From Methylobacterium platani (GTDB taxonomy: Bacteria > Pseudomonadota > Alphaproteobacteria > Rhizobiales > Beijerinckiaceae), in contig NZ_LWHQ01000005.1 of NCBI RefSeq assembly GCF_001653715.1, positions 1 to 64,000 of the forward strand: a DNA stretch of 64,000 nucleotides, given 5' to 3'. Both the position numbers and the translations under genes were made by a program. This document shows positions 35,668 to 44,202 of the stretch, piece by piece. Numbering within the stretch: position 1 is the first letter of the stretch; each line of letters opens with the position of its first letter. Below the pieces are notes generated by a model that was not told where the DNA came from, made no database searches, and saw only the letters and a list, made by a program, of their open reading frames with translations.

Positions 35668-35929
35668 CTGTCGTACCCTCATCGAGCCGGGCCGGACGGC
35701 GCCGAGATGCGCCGCACCAACCTGTCCCCCGTCTTCTCCCGCCGGCACGGAACCTACCGCCCTCGATGGCCGAGGGGCGAGGGCCGTTCCGAAATCCTGC
35801 GGTGTCCGATTTGCGCCTAGGGAAGTCATGTCCCCGCGATCGTGGCCGGTCAATGACCGCCGCGCCGCAGCAAGCCCGCGTCGAGGGACTTTTTCGAACA
35901 AACCCCTGGGGTGTGTGCGCGGGGATGCG

Positions 35930-35945
35930 TTAGCCCGGCGTTAAC
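35930..35945 (+). promoter_or_regulatory. CtrA-like box TTAG-N7-TTAAC upstream of ftcR copy 1
   Basis: TTAG-CCCGGCG-TTAAC differs by one base from the TTAA-N7-TTAAC CtrA consensus. It lies 263 nt upstream of the first ftcR copy (minus strand), inside the 305-nt gap 35668-35972, in which I see no other feature. Distance and mismatch keep confidence low, but matching boxes precede the other copy and both flagellins. Confidence 0.4.
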
Positions 35946-35972
35946 TCGTCGGGCCGCGGCCCGCGCCGTGGC

Positions 35973-36413
35973 TCAGGAGAGCCGCGCGCCCGACAGGGCG
36001 CGGGCGAAGGCGTCCAGGCGGAGCGGCGGCCCGTCCTCGGCCAGGATGCGCTGGATCGCGACGCCGACGAAGCAGCCGTCGAGGACGAGCTTGAAGAACA
36101 CCGTCACGGGCTTGGCGGCGAATTCCATGTCGAGCACCACCTGCATCGAGCGGCCCCATTGGAGGCAGACGTCGGCGGCGTCGGCATAGGTCAGGGTGGC
36201 GTCCTTGAAGAACGGCTCGGCCGAGGACGCGACGAGGTCGGCGATGTTGCCGTGGCGCTCGCCCCGCACCCAGCCGATCAGCACGCTGCCGTCGAGCAGG
36301 CAGAACTCGGTGATGAAGTCGCGGATCGTCGTCGCGAAGACCTCCTCGGCCGCCGCGATCACGTCCCCGGAGACGAACCGGGCCTGCGCGAGATCGTGGT
36401 CGAGAGGGATCAT
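35973..36413 (-). CDS. Conserved flagellar-operon protein of unknown function
   Basis: 146 residues, soluble (DHDLAQARFVSGDVIAAAEEVFATTIRDFITE, AAKPVTVFFKLVLDGCFVGVAI). I do not recognise the family. Its ATG at 36413 overlaps the flhB stop (ATGA), so it is the last gene of the motA-fliM-fliN-fliG-flhB operon and is probably translated with FlhB. Confidence 0.65.
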   Translation of the reverse strand: MIPLDHDLAQARFVSGDVIAAAEEVFATTIRDFITEFCLLDGSVLIGWVRGERHGNIADLVASSAEPFFKDATLTYADAADVCLQWGRSMQVVLDMEFAAKPVTVFFKLVLDGCFVGVAIQRILAEDGPPLRLDAFARALSGARLS

Positions 36414-37474
36414 CGTTGTCTCGCGAACAGGAAGAACAGGATCTGCGCGACCGCGCGGTAGAACTCCGCGGGAATCATCTGGTCGACCTGGACAGCATCG
36501 TACAGCGACCTTGCCAGAGGCTTGTCCTCGATCACCGGGATGCCTTTCTGCTCGGCGATCTCGCGGATGCGCAGGGCGATGAGGTCCTGGCCCTTGGCGA
36601 GCACCATCGGCGCCGGCCCCTCGGACGGCTCGTAGCGGAGCGCCACGGCGAAGTGGGTCGGGTTGGCGATGACGACGGTGGCGCGGTCGACCTGGCCGAG
36701 CATGCGCTTGCGGGTGCGGTCGAGGGCCAGCGAGCGCAGGCGCGCCTTGACGCTCGGGTCGCCCTCGATCTGCTTGTGCTCGTCCTTGATCTCCTGGCGC
36801 GACATCCGCAGCGAGCGCTGCCAGCGCAGGCGCGCCCAGACGAGGTCGCCGGCCACGATCACGATGGTGGCGATGCTCACGGCCGAGACCAGGCGGATCG
36901 CGGTGGTGAGGATCAGCTCGGGAAGCTGGCTCGGGTCGACGAACATGGCACTCACGGCTTTGGCCTGTTCCGAGCGCAGGAGCAGGAGGACGACGAGACT
37001 GACCGACGAGACTTTAAGGACGGCTTTCAGGAACTCGATCTGGCCGGAGCGCCCGAAGATCCGGCTCCAGCCCGAGGCCGGGGAGACGCGGTTCCATTTC
37101 GGGGCGATGCGGTCGGCGACGAGGCGCGGGACGTTCTGGGCCAGCGAGGCGACGAGCCCGAAGCCCGCGAGCACGAGGAGGATCGGGGTGAGGAAGCGGG
37201 CGAGCGCGAAGCCCGTCGCGTGCATCAGGGTCAGCGCGTCCTCTCCGCTGGCGAGGGAGAACCCGCCCGGATGGTCGAGGAACGCGGCGAGGTCGCGGGC
37301 GAGCGCCGCCGCCTGCCCCCGCACCACCAGGCTGAGGCAGACCAGGAGGCCGAGGATCGAGGCGAAGACCGGCGCCTCGCGGGAGAACGGCACGTTGCCC
37401 TTCTCGATCGCGTCGCGCACCTTGCTCTCGGTGGCGGCCTCGGTCTTGCTCTCCTGGTCGGTCTCGTCAGACAT
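36410..37474 (-). CDS. flhB: Flagellar type III export apparatus protein FlhB
   Basis: Export gate component and substrate-specificity switch, 354 residues. Four membrane segments lie at about 35-215 (ASILGLLVCLSLVV, ARFLTPILLVLAGFGLVASLA, VSSVSLVVLLLLRS, SIATIVIVAGDLVW). The cytoplasmic domain has the autocleavage motif NPTH at 271-274 and the following ALRYEP...VLAKGQDLIALRIREIA. It works with FliK in hook-length control. ATG at 37474. Upstream, the gap to fliG contains a palindromic repeat element. Confidence 0.95.
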   Translation of the reverse strand: MSDETDQESKTEAATESKVRDAIEKGNVPFSREAPVFASILGLLVCLSLVVRGQAAALARDLAAFLDHPGGFSLASGEDALTLMHATGFALARFLTPILLVLAGFGLVASLAQNVPRLVADRIAPKWNRVSPASGWSRIFGRSGQIEFLKAVLKVSSVSLVVLLLLRSEQAKAVSAMFVDPSQLPELILTTAIRLVSAVSIATIVIVAGDLVWARLRWQRSLRMSRQEIKDEHKQIEGDPSVKARLRSLALDRTRKRMLGQVDRATVVIANPTHFAVALRYEPSEGPAPMVLAKGQDLIALRIREIAEQKGIPVIEDKPLARSLYDAVQVDQMIPAEFYRAVAQILFFLFARQR

Positions 37475-37508
37475 GCGCCGGCGCGCGGGACGCGAGCCCC
37501 GCCCTGGC

Positions 37509-37610
37509 TAGAGAGCTTCGCGATCGCGTTGCCATCGCGAAGCTCTCTATGCCTTTGATTTTGCGGCATTTTCCGAGACGAACCGGTCTCCGCTTCGTCG
37601 GAGAATGCTC
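37509..37610. repeat. Composite palindromic element between fliG and flhB
   Basis: Two inverted repeats in a row. The first is perfect: 16-bp arms 37509-37524 and 37534-37549 (TAGAGAGCTTCGCGAT and its complement) with a 9-nt loop. The second is imperfect: arms from GCATTTTCCGAGACGAA near 37566 and TTCGTCGGAGAATGC ending at 37608. Such paired palindromes are typical of interspersed rhizobial mosaic elements (RIME-like) found in intergenic spaces. It interrupts an otherwise tight operon and could form a hairpin in the fliG-flhB mRNA. Confidence 0.7.
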
Positions 37611-37665
37611 TAGGCCCGGGGCCGGGCCGCGGGGCCGCGACACGGGATCGCGCCCCGGGCTCCGC

Positions 37666-38703
37666 TCAGCGGATGAGCGCGTCATCCTCGCCTCCCGGAT
37701 TGATCTCGATCTCGCCGCGGCCCGCCATCTCCATGGCGAGGTCGGTGATGCTGCGGCGCGCCTCCATGACGTCGCGCTGGGCCGCCGGGTCGCCGCCGTT
37801 GAGCTCGTGCTCGACCATGCGGCGCACGCGGGCCGACAGCGCGCTGAGCACCACGGTGCGGAACTCCGCCTCGGTGCCCTTGAGGGCCAGCACCAGGCGG
37901 TCGTTGGGGACCGCGTCGAACAGGGTGGTGCGGGCGCGCGGCGCCAGCTTGACGATGTCGTCGAAGGTGAAGAGCAGCCCCTTGAGGATCTCGACCGATT
38001 TCGGCCGCGCCTCGGCGAGGCTGGAGAGCGCCTCGTCCATCTGCTGCCGGTCCATCTTGTTGATGATGTCGGCCATCTTGGCGTGGGTGTCGGCGCCGGA
38101 ATTGCGCGACCCGTTGATCATGAAGTCCTCGTGCAGGGTCCGCTCGAGCGCCTGCATCACCTCGTCGACCACCGGCTTCAGGCTCAGCATCCGCCGCATC
38201 ACGGTGTTGCGCGAGGGCAGCGGCAGGTGCCCCATCACCTTGGCGGCGATGGCGGGCTTGACCCGCGACAGGATCAGGGCGGCGGTCTGCGGGTGCTCCT
38301 TGACGAGGTAGCTCGCCAGAACGCTCTCCTGCACCGTGGCCAGCCGCTCCCAGACCGAGCGGTTGGCGTTGCCGCGCACCTCGGCCAGGATGTCGGCGAC
38401 CTGGTCGGCCGGCAGCAGGCCGGTCAGGAGCTTCTCGACCTCCTGCACCGTGCCGACGAGGCTCGAGCCGTGGGAGAACTCCTCGGCGAAGCTCTCGACC
38501 ACGACGTCGAGCTGGTCGGGGCTCACCGCCCCGAGCTTCGAGGCCGAGCGGGTGATCCGCTTGATCTCGTCCGGCTCGAAATACTTCAGCAGGCGCCCCG
38601 CCGCGGGCTTGCCCATCGCCAGGAGCAGGGTCGCGACCTGGTCGACGGGCGCGAGCTCCCGGGGGGCGCCGCGCAGGGCCGGAGGGGGCGCCGCCATGTT
38701 CAC
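37666..38703 (-). CDS. fliG: Flagellar motor switch protein FliG
   Basis: Rotor protein linking FliF to the C-ring and interacting with MotA, 345 residues. N-terminal FliF-binding helices (ATLLLAMGKPAAGRLLKYFEPDEI), the middle domain with the EHPQ motif (YLVKEHPQTAALILSRVKP) and the C-terminal torque helix (LVLALKGTEAEFRTVVLSALSARVRRMVEHEL) are intact. GTG at 38703 is 4 nt after the fliN stop; an in-frame ATG at 38697 is the alternative, and neither has a strong ribosome site. Confidence 0.94.
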   Translation of the reverse strand: MNMAAPPPALRGAPRELAPVDQVATLLLAMGKPAAGRLLKYFEPDEIKRITRSASKLGAVSPDQLDVVVESFAEEFSHGSSLVGTVQEVEKLLTGLLPADQVADILAEVRGNANRSVWERLATVQESVLASYLVKEHPQTAALILSRVKPAIAAKVMGHLPLPSRNTVMRRMLSLKPVVDEVMQALERTLHEDFMINGSRNSGADTHAKMADIINKMDRQQMDEALSSLAEARPKSVEILKGLLFTFDDIVKLAPRARTTLFDAVPNDRLVLALKGTEAEFRTVVLSALSARVRRMVEHELNGGDPAAQRDVMEARRSITDLAMEMAGRGEIEINPGGEDDALIR

Positions 38704-38707
38704 GCGA

Positions 38708-39061
38708 TCAGCCGTTCTGCGCCGCGTCGGCCGGGCCGACCACCTCGGTCAGCGAGATGCCGAACCGGGAATTGTCCTCCTCGACGATGACGATCTCGCC
38801 CCGGGCGATCACCCGGCCGTTGACCATCACGTCGACCGGCTCGCCGACCCGATGGTCGAGGGGCACGATCGCGCCGCGGCCGAGCTTCATCAGGTTGGCG
38901 ACCGGCATGGTGGCCGAGCCGAGCACGACCTGCACCAGCACCGGGATGCGCAGGATCGAATCGAGGTTGCGCCCGTCCTCGGCCGGCGCGGGCGCGGCGC
39001 TCGCGCCCTGGCTCGGGAAGACCGGGCTGGCGCCGGCATCGGGGAAGGGGCTGCTGCTCAT
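38708..39061 (-). CDS. fliN: Flagellar motor switch protein FliN
   Basis: C-ring protein of 117 residues. After a Pro/Ala-rich start, the SpoA domain (about 33-108) shows ILRIPVLVQVVLGSATMPVANLMKLGRGAIV, LDHRVGEPVDV.VNGR.IARGE and RFGISLTEVV, all conserved. ATG at 39061. It lies between the DUF6468 gene (231-nt gap, no other gene seen) and fliG (4 nt). Confidence 0.93.
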   Translation of the reverse strand: MSSSPFPDAGASPVFPSQGASAAPAPAEDGRNLDSILRIPVLVQVVLGSATMPVANLMKLGRGAIVPLDHRVGEPVDVMVNGRVIARGEIVIVEEDNSRFGISLTEVVGPADAAQNG

Positions 39062-39292
39062 CGCGGGCTCGCGTGGAAGTCTCGAAATGTCCCGGACGGT
39101 TCTAGGCGATCAAGCTGATCCGAGGCTTGCGGGCGAGGGGCTTGCCGTCGAGGAGCTTGTCGTCGAGGAGCGTCCGGGCGCGGACCGCGTGCAGTCGGTC
39201 GTTCGTGCTTGGCCGATCGTCGCTACTTGGGCGGCGAGCCCGGGACGGGCCCGGGCGCGATTCGGCCACGTCCCACCGTCGGCCGTGCCGCC

Positions 39293-39601
39293 TTACGTCT
39301 TCGCCGCGTCCCTTGCCGTGGCATCCCTTGCCGCGGCGCGCCGGCCCGCCTCGAGGGCGTCGATCGTGGCCCGCGCCTCCTCGATCTTGGCGCTCAGCGC
39401 CTCCAGGATCTCGCGGCCCTCGCCGGTGAAGTTGCGCACCGCCTCCCCGGCGCTGGCGAGCGCGTGGCCCGAGGCCGCGACCGCCCGGCCGTACTCGGCC
39501 TGGGCGCGGTCGAGGCGCTTGAGCTTCAGGTAGAGCGGCAGCACGCAGGCCGTGGTGCCGACGAGGGCGGCGAGCAGCACTCCGTCAACCAGCGACACCA
39601 T
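39293..39601 (-). CDS. DUF6468-type flagellar-cluster membrane protein
   Basis: 102 residues with one N-terminal membrane helix (VDGVLLAALVGTTACVLPLYL) and a coiled, charged body (LDRAQAEYGRAVAASGHALAS, ALSAKIEEARATIDALEA). The size and position next to fliM match the DUF6468 proteins of alphaproteobacterial flagellar operons. ATG at 39601 is preceded by GGAAGGGGCGGAGC and overlaps the end of fliM by 17 nt. Role unknown. Confidence 0.75.
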   Translation of the reverse strand: MVSLVDGVLLAALVGTTACVLPLYLKLKRLDRAQAEYGRAVAASGHALASAGEAVRNFTGEGREILEALSAKIEEARATIDALEAGRRAAARDATARDAAKT

Positions 39602-40523
39602 GCTCCGCCCCTTCCTTGTCCGGGTTGATGGCCTCGTCGATCCGCAGGACGTAGGCCCCTTGCGACTGTCCGGCATGGCACCAGAACAGCGGCTTGTCGT
39701 TGCCCTCGAGCTTGATCCGCGTCGCCGGGGTGGCGTCGAGAGCGATCACCTGGCCGACCTTCAGGCCGGCGATCTCGCCGAGCGTCAGGTGGCGCTCCTC
39801 GAGCACCGCGCGCAGCTGCACCGCGGTCTTCTGCACCTCGGCGGCGATCTGGCTCATCCAGCGCGGGTCGCGGCGGGCACTGGTCTCGCCGGTCAGCACC
39901 TTGGCGAGGCTCGGCCGCAGCGGGTTGAGCACCGATTGCGGGATGACGACGAACATCTCGCCGCCGCGGTTGAGCGCCTGGAGCAGGAACTTGGCCTGGA
40001 TCGCCTTGTTGGTGCGCCGGCCAATCACCGCGAATTCCATCCGGGTCTCGGTGCGCTCCAGGACGAACGCCGTCTTCGAGACGAGGCCGAACGAGGCTTC
40101 GAGCGCCCGCCCGACCTGCTCGAGCACCATCTGGGCGATGCGCAGCTCCATCGCCGAGAAGGTCCGCTCGTCGTCGGCGGGCTCCTCCGAGCCGTCGCCG
40201 CCGAACAGCACCTCGACCATGGTGAAGATGAAGTCGCGGTCGAGGCCGACCAGGATGTGGCCGTCCCAGGCCGGCGCCTGGAAGATGCCCACCACCGCGT
40301 TGCCGTCGTAGGCGTCGAGGAACTCGCCGAAGCGCCCGGTCTCGGCCCCGCTCAGCGAGTACAGGATCGACGAGGCGGCGAGGTGCTTGAGGCCGTCGCC
40401 GCAGGCGGTGGCCAGGCGGTCGAAGATGAGCTGCAGCATCGGCAGCCGGTCCAGGGAGAGGCCGGCGGCCTCCTGGATGCGGGCGCGGATGTCGGCGGGG
40501 CTCGTGAGGATCGTCGGTTCCAT
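39585..40523 (-). CDS. fliM: Flagellar motor switch protein FliM
   Basis: C-ring protein, 312 residues. The CheC-like middle domain (FGEFLDAYDGNAVVGIFQAPAWDG, LVGLDRDFIFTMVEVLFGG, SAMELRIAQMVLEQVGRALEASF) and the C-terminal SpoA domain (VQLRAVLEERHLTLGEIAGLKVGQVIAL) are present. The usual N-terminal CheY-binding motif (LSQxEIDALL) is not apparent; the start is MEPTILTSPADIRARIQEAAGL, as in some rhizobial FliMs. ATG at 40523, 19 nt after the motA stop. Confidence 0.9.
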   Translation of the reverse strand: MEPTILTSPADIRARIQEAAGLSLDRLPMLQLIFDRLATACGDGLKHLAASSILYSLSGAETGRFGEFLDAYDGNAVVGIFQAPAWDGHILVGLDRDFIFTMVEVLFGGDGSEEPADDERTFSAMELRIAQMVLEQVGRALEASFGLVSKTAFVLERTETRMEFAVIGRRTNKAIQAKFLLQALNRGGEMFVVIPQSVLNPLRPSLAKVLTGETSARRDPRWMSQIAAEVQKTAVQLRAVLEERHLTLGEIAGLKVGQVIALDATPATRIKLEGNDKPLFWCHAGQSQGAYVLRIDEAINPDKEGAEHGVAG

Positions 40524-40542
40524 GGGGGCTGTCGACCGGTTC

Positions 40543-41415
40543 TCAGGCCGCTTCGCGGTTCTGGGCGCCCGGCACCGTGGCGGCCTCGACCTCGTCGATG
40601 GTCGGGCGGTCGGCGGCGGCGATGCCCTTGCGGCCGTGCTCGATCGCGACCTGGGGCAGGGCGCCGTTCATGTAGGCGATCAGGCTCTGCTTCACGATGG
40701 TGTAGACGGAGCACTGCTTCTCGCGCACGCCCTTCACCTTGAGGGCCAGCGGCGCCAGCACGCCGTAGGAGGCGAACACCCCGAAGAAGGTGCCGACGAG
40801 GGCCGCGCCGATCAGGCCGCCGAGGATCTGCGGCGACTGGTCGAGGGCGCCCATCGCCTTCACGATGCCGAGCACCGCCGCGACGATCCCGAGCGCCGGC
40901 AGCGCCTCCGCCACCGTGTTGATCGCCCCGTAGGGCTTGAGCGCGTACTTCTTGTGCGTGCCGATCTCCTCCTCCATCAGCGCCTCGATCTCGTGCGAGC
41001 GGGCGCCGCCGATCAGGATCAGCCGGCAGTAGTCGCAGATGAACAGCACCAGGCTCTGGTCCTTGACCACGTCCGGGTAGTTCTTGAAGATCTCGGAATT
41101 CGCCGGATCGTCGAAGTGGGACTCGACCTCGTTGCGCGGCTTGGTCTTGATCTCGCGCAGCAGGGCGTGGAGCAGGCCGAGCAGGGACAGGAAGTCCTTG
41201 CGCTTCGGCCCCTTGCCGGTGAACGCCTCCATGGTCGCCTTGCCGGAATCGGCCACGGTCTTCATCGGGTTGGCGATCACGAAGGTGCCCGCCGCCATCC
41301 CGCCGATGATGACGAACTCCCAGGGCTGCCAGATCACGATCAGGTGGCCGCCCATGGCCACGAAGCCGCCGAGCATGCAGCCGATGGCGATGAGCAGGCC
41401 GACGAGGATTCCCAT
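40543..41415 (-). CDS. motA: Flagellar motor stator protein MotA
   Basis: Proton-channel stator subunit of 290 residues with four membrane helices (ILVGLLIAIGCMLGGFVAMG, FVIIGGMAAGTFVIAN, ALPALGIVAAVLGIVKAMGA, IGAALVGTFFGVFASYG). The cytoplasmic loop includes KYALKPYGAINTVAEALPALG and RLILIGGARSHEIEALMEEE. ATG at 41415 is used; a TTG three codons upstream is in frame. First gene of the minus-strand motor-switch operon and divergent from the flagellins. Confidence 0.94.
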   Translation of the reverse strand: MGILVGLLIAIGCMLGGFVAMGGHLIVIWQPWEFVIIGGMAAGTFVIANPMKTVADSGKATMEAFTGKGPKRKDFLSLLGLLHALLREIKTKPRNEVESHFDDPANSEIFKNYPDVVKDQSLVLFICDYCRLILIGGARSHEIEALMEEEIGTHKKYALKPYGAINTVAEALPALGIVAAVLGIVKAMGALDQSPQILGGLIGAALVGTFFGVFASYGVLAPLALKVKGVREKQCSVYTIVKQSLIAYMNGALPQVAIEHGRKGIAAADRPTIDEVEAATVPGAQNREAA

Positions 41416-41601
41416 GTCCCGCAACGCTCCGTCTTGACGGGTACGGCTCTAAGGCCGGTGGCTTGCGCGGGGCTTTTTCGAGGGGTGGCCCCGCCGCCGG
41501 TTATCCCGTGGGCCGCCTGGCGGCGTTTCTGCTGAGTCTCCCGAGGATTATCCCGGGGTTACCCCGGTTTTCCCCAGGCCTCCCGGAGCCCGGCGGGCGG
41601 C

Positions 41602-41616
41602 TTAATCGCTTGATAA
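41602..41616 (+). promoter_or_regulatory. CtrA-like box upstream of flagellin 1
   Basis: TTAA-TCGCTTG-ATAA, one mismatch from TTAA-N7-TTAA, lies 263 nt before the GTG of the first flagellin, in the motA/flagellin divergent gap (41416-41864). The second flagellin has TTAA-TCGGTTT-GTAA at nearly the same distance (282 nt), both within a shared TTAATCGSTTKRTAAGGC. Confidence 0.5.
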
Positions 41617-41684
41617 GGCGGCGGTCGCGATAGTCCTCCCTGTCGCCGGGGCACGTAACGGCCGCGGCGGCAGGCGCAGCGGAT

Positions 41685-41821
41685 GGGCTTTCCCAAGCTC
41701 AAGACATGATGTCGACCCGCTGACCCCGGTGAGAAGCCGGATGTGTTGAAAGCTCAGACGGTCGGGTGTCGAGCGCCCGCAGGCAGAGATGCCGATCCGC
41801 TGCACCGGTACGAGCCCGGAT
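41685..41821 (+). promoter_or_regulatory. Structured leader of flagellin 1
   Basis: A short stem-loop (GGGCTT-TCCC-AAGCTC, 41685-41700) is followed at once by AAGACATGATGTCG and a CCGCTGACCCCGGTG...CCGG motif (41703-41742). A second copy of the motif (GATGCCGATCCGCTGCACC...CCCGGAT, 41783-41821) follows 80 nt later. The second flagellin leader has the same order of parts with a different stem sequence. Expected to act in mRNA or as repeated protein sites; unproven. Confidence 0.5.
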
Positions 41822-41864
41822 TCTTGCACATTCCCGCCCACGCGCAACACCGGAAGCATTCGCC

Positions 41865-43643
41865 GTGACCAGCCTGCTGACCAACAACGCCGCGATGACC
41901 GCCCTGACGACGCTCAAGGGCATCAACCAGCAACTCGACACCACCAGCAACCGGGTCTCGACCGGTCAGCGCGTCTCGGCCGCCTCCGACAACGCCGCCT
42001 ACTGGTCGATCGCCACCACCGTGCGCACCGACAACGCCTCGCTCTCGGCGGTCAAGGACTCGCTCGGCCTCGGCTCGTCCGCCGTCGACACCGCCTATAA
42101 CGGCCTCAACTCGATCATCACCGACCTGCAGAACATCCGCGGCAAGCTGCAGAGCGCGATGACCCCGGGCGTCGACCGCGCCAAGGTCCAGACCGAGATC
42201 TCGGCCATCCAGTCCAAGATGAAGGCCACTGCCGACTCGTCGAACTCGAGCGGCCAGAACTGGATTTCGGTCGACTCGACCGCGACCAACAGCGCCTTCC
42301 AGGCGACGCAGAAGGTCGTGGCCGGCTTCTCCCGCGGCTCGGACGGCAACATCACCTTCTCGATGGTCAACATCGACGTCAATTCCATCAAGCTGTACGA
42401 CAAGAATGCCGGCAGCACGGTGACGAAGCCCGCGACCGCGGCCCAGGTCGTCGGCTCGACCGCGCTCACCGGCACCGGCGCCTTCTCGCCGGGCGGCACC
42501 GCCGACTTCTCCACGGTCGACGGCGGCGGCAAGACCAAGCAGGTCAACTTCGTGATCGACCTCGGCGCCGGCGCCAGCGCGGCGATCCAGCTCGACAAGG
42601 ACACCCTGAAGTCGACGGCCAAGAACCTCGCGGCCGTCACCACCGACGAGCTGCTGGCCGCGATCAACAACCAGATCGCCGCCTCGGGCGCGACCAAGCT
42701 CGGCGGCAAGGTGACCGCCGGCCTCGACAGCGCCGGTCGCCTGAACTTCACCACCGTGGATACCGGCTCGACCGTCTCGCTGAAGGTCGGCAACGCCAAC
42801 ACGACCGACGCCACCAAGTTCGCCGCGACCGATATCGGCTTCGGCACGACCTCGAACGCCCCGGTCCTGACCGCCGGCACGGCCTACGCCGCGCTCGACA
42901 TCTCGACCGGCAGCAAGGTGATCACCGTCAACGACGGCGCCGGCGTGAAGACCGTGACGCTGAACGCGGCGGCCTACTCGGCGGCCGGCTCGACGGTGAG
43001 CTCGGGCGCCGCCACGCTGAGCGGCGCGGACGCGGCGACCCTGATCAACTCCCAGCTCAAGGCCTCGGGCAGCACCGCGACCGCCAGCTTCGCGGGCGGC
43101 AAGCTCAGCTTCACCTCCACGGGTGCCGGCACCGGCGCGTCCGTGACGGTGGCGGGCACCGACGTGACCAGCTTCGGCTTCACCTCGGGCCAGACGATCA
43201 CCGGCACCAACGCCGGCGCCGGCGCCGGCACGGCCTCCACCACCACCACCGCCAAGGGCATCCTCGATACCAATAACGGTACCTACAACGCCTCGTTCGG
43301 CGGCGGCGCCTACTCGGTGGCGACCTTCAACATCTCGACCCTGGTCGGCACGAACGGCGACACCGACGTCTCGAACATCCTCAACATGGTCGACAAGGCG
43401 ATCGCCGCCATGACCGACGCCGGCACCAAGCTCGGCGCCAACAAGACGCAGATCGACGGGCAGAAGACCTTCGTCGATACGCTGATGAAGGCCAACGACC
43501 GCACCATCGGCATCCTGGTGGACGCGGATGTCGAGGAGGAGTCGACGAAGCTGAAGGCGCTGCAGACGCAGCAGCAGCTGGCGGTGCAGGCGCTGTCGAT
43601 CGCCAACTCGGCGAGCCAGAACGTGCTCTCGCTGTTCCGGTAA
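41865..43643 (+). CDS. Flagellin, copy 1
   Basis: Filament protein of 592 residues. The N-terminal D0/D1 region (VTSLLTNNAAMTALTTLKGINQQLD, TGQRVSAASDNAAYWSIATTVRTDN) and C-terminal D1/D0 region (DVEEESTKLKALQTQQQLAVQALSIANSASQNVLSLFR) are typical. Between lies a long Thr/Ser/Gly/Ala central domain that forms the surface. GTG at 41865 has GGAAG 8 nt upstream. It is about 94% identical to copy 2 by hand count (around 33 differences, mostly at residues 25-35, 170-230 and 370-460), so the pair arose by tandem duplication or is kept similar by gene conversion. A strong hairpin follows. Confidence 0.93.
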   Translation: MTSLLTNNAAMTALTTLKGINQQLDTTSNRVSTGQRVSAASDNAAYWSIATTVRTDNASLSAVKDSLGLGSSAVDTAYNGLNSIITDLQNIRGKLQSAMTPGVDRAKVQTEISAIQSKMKATADSSNSSGQNWISVDSTATNSAFQATQKVVAGFSRGSDGNITFSMVNIDVNSIKLYDKNAGSTVTKPATAAQVVGSTALTGTGAFSPGGTADFSTVDGGGKTKQVNFVIDLGAGASAAIQLDKDTLKSTAKNLAAVTTDELLAAINNQIAASGATKLGGKVTAGLDSAGRLNFTTVDTGSTVSLKVGNANTTDATKFAATDIGFGTTSNAPVLTAGTAYAALDISTGSKVITVNDGAGVKTVTLNAAAYSAAGSTVSSGAATLSGADAATLINSQLKASGSTATASFAGGKLSFTSTGAGTGASVTVAGTDVTSFGFTSGQTITGTNAGAGAGTASTTTTAKGILDTNNGTYNASFGGGAYSVATFNISTLVGTNGDTDVSNILNMVDKAIAAMTDAGTKLGANKTQIDGQKTFVDTLMKANDRTIGILVDADVEEESTKLKALQTQQQLAVQALSIANSASQNVLSLFR

Positions 43644-43652
43644 GCCGGGGGA

Positions 43653-43674
43653 GGGCGGTCCGCGGGGACCGCCC
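43653..43674 (+). repeat. Short hairpin just after flagellin 1
   Basis: GGGCGGTCC-GCGG-GGACCGCCC, 9-bp arms, begins 10 nt after the stop. The counterpart after flagellin 2 is the perfect palindrome at 45988-46007. Possibly mRNA-protecting. Confidence 0.6.
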
Positions 43675-43699
43675 GGTCCCGGACGGCTGGTCCTTTGGA

Positions 43700-43748
43700 C
43701 GAACGAGGAAGGGCCGCGCTCGGGTCGAGCGCGGCCCTTCCTCGTTCG
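43700..43748 (+). terminator. Strong terminator-like hairpin of flagellin 1
   Basis: Perfect 23-bp arms (43700-43722 and 43726-43748) with a GGT loop; the outer arm starts CGAACGAGGAAGGGCC. No U-run follows, but stem strength and position 57 nt after the stop codon suggest termination or 3' stabilisation. The same core follows flagellin 2. Confidence 0.75.
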
Positions 43749-43920
43749 GGCGCGGGCAACAGAGCGGCAGCGGCCGGTGTCGATCAGTGAAATCATGGTT
43801 AATGTATTCCCACCGATTTCCCCTGGCGATCACAGGATCGGCTTGCCGCCCGTGCGGACGATCGGCGCGTCGTTCCTGGTCGATGATCGTCGCGATCGGG
43901 ACAGCGGCGCTCCGGTTTGG

Positions 43921-43935
43921 TTAATCGGTTTGTAA
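43921..43935 (+). promoter_or_regulatory. CtrA-like box upstream of flagellin 2
   Basis: TTAA-TCGGTTT-GTAA, one mismatch from TTAA-N7-TTAA, 282 nt before the flagellin 2 start. A reverse half site ATGGTTAA is at 43795-43802. Apart from this, the leader and the upstream terminator, the 559-nt gap 43644-44202 holds no gene. Confidence 0.5.
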
Positions 43936-44013
43936 GGCTGTGCCGGCATTCTCGCGATATCGAGAGGCGCCTCCGGCAACCATGCGGAAGCCCTTGCGAG
44001 AATAGGCCAGTGG

Positions 44014-44156
44014 GTGGGTCTCCGGCGAGACCCACGGACATGATGTCGGTCCGCTGATCCGGTGCGAGTCCGGAGGTTTGATTGCGCGGTGGACGGATCC
44101 TCGCAGGTCCGTCCCGGTCCCCAAGGGGCCGACAGGCCGCACCGGTGCGAGCCCGG
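44014..44156 (+). promoter_or_regulatory. Structured leader of flagellin 2
   Basis: Stem-loop GTGGGTCTC-CGGC-GAGACCCAC (44014-44035) abuts GGACATGATGTCGG and CCGCTGATCCGGTGCGAGTCCGG (44036-44073). A second motif copy with CCGCACCGGTGCGAGCCCGG ends at 44156. Stem sequence differs from flagellin 1 but position and pairing are kept, which argues for RNA structure. GACATGATGTC is also a 5-1-5 DNA palindrome, so a protein site is an alternative. Confidence 0.55.
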
Positions 44157-44202
44157 TAATCCGAGCCCTCCTCCCGTTCCTCCGTTTCCGGAAGACTGAC
44201 CC

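Noticed and set aside
44036..44156. tRNA-like GGTGCGAGTCC in the flagellin leader
   Set aside because: No acceptor stem, D-arm or anticodon arm in the right spacing; the motif is part of the repeated leader.
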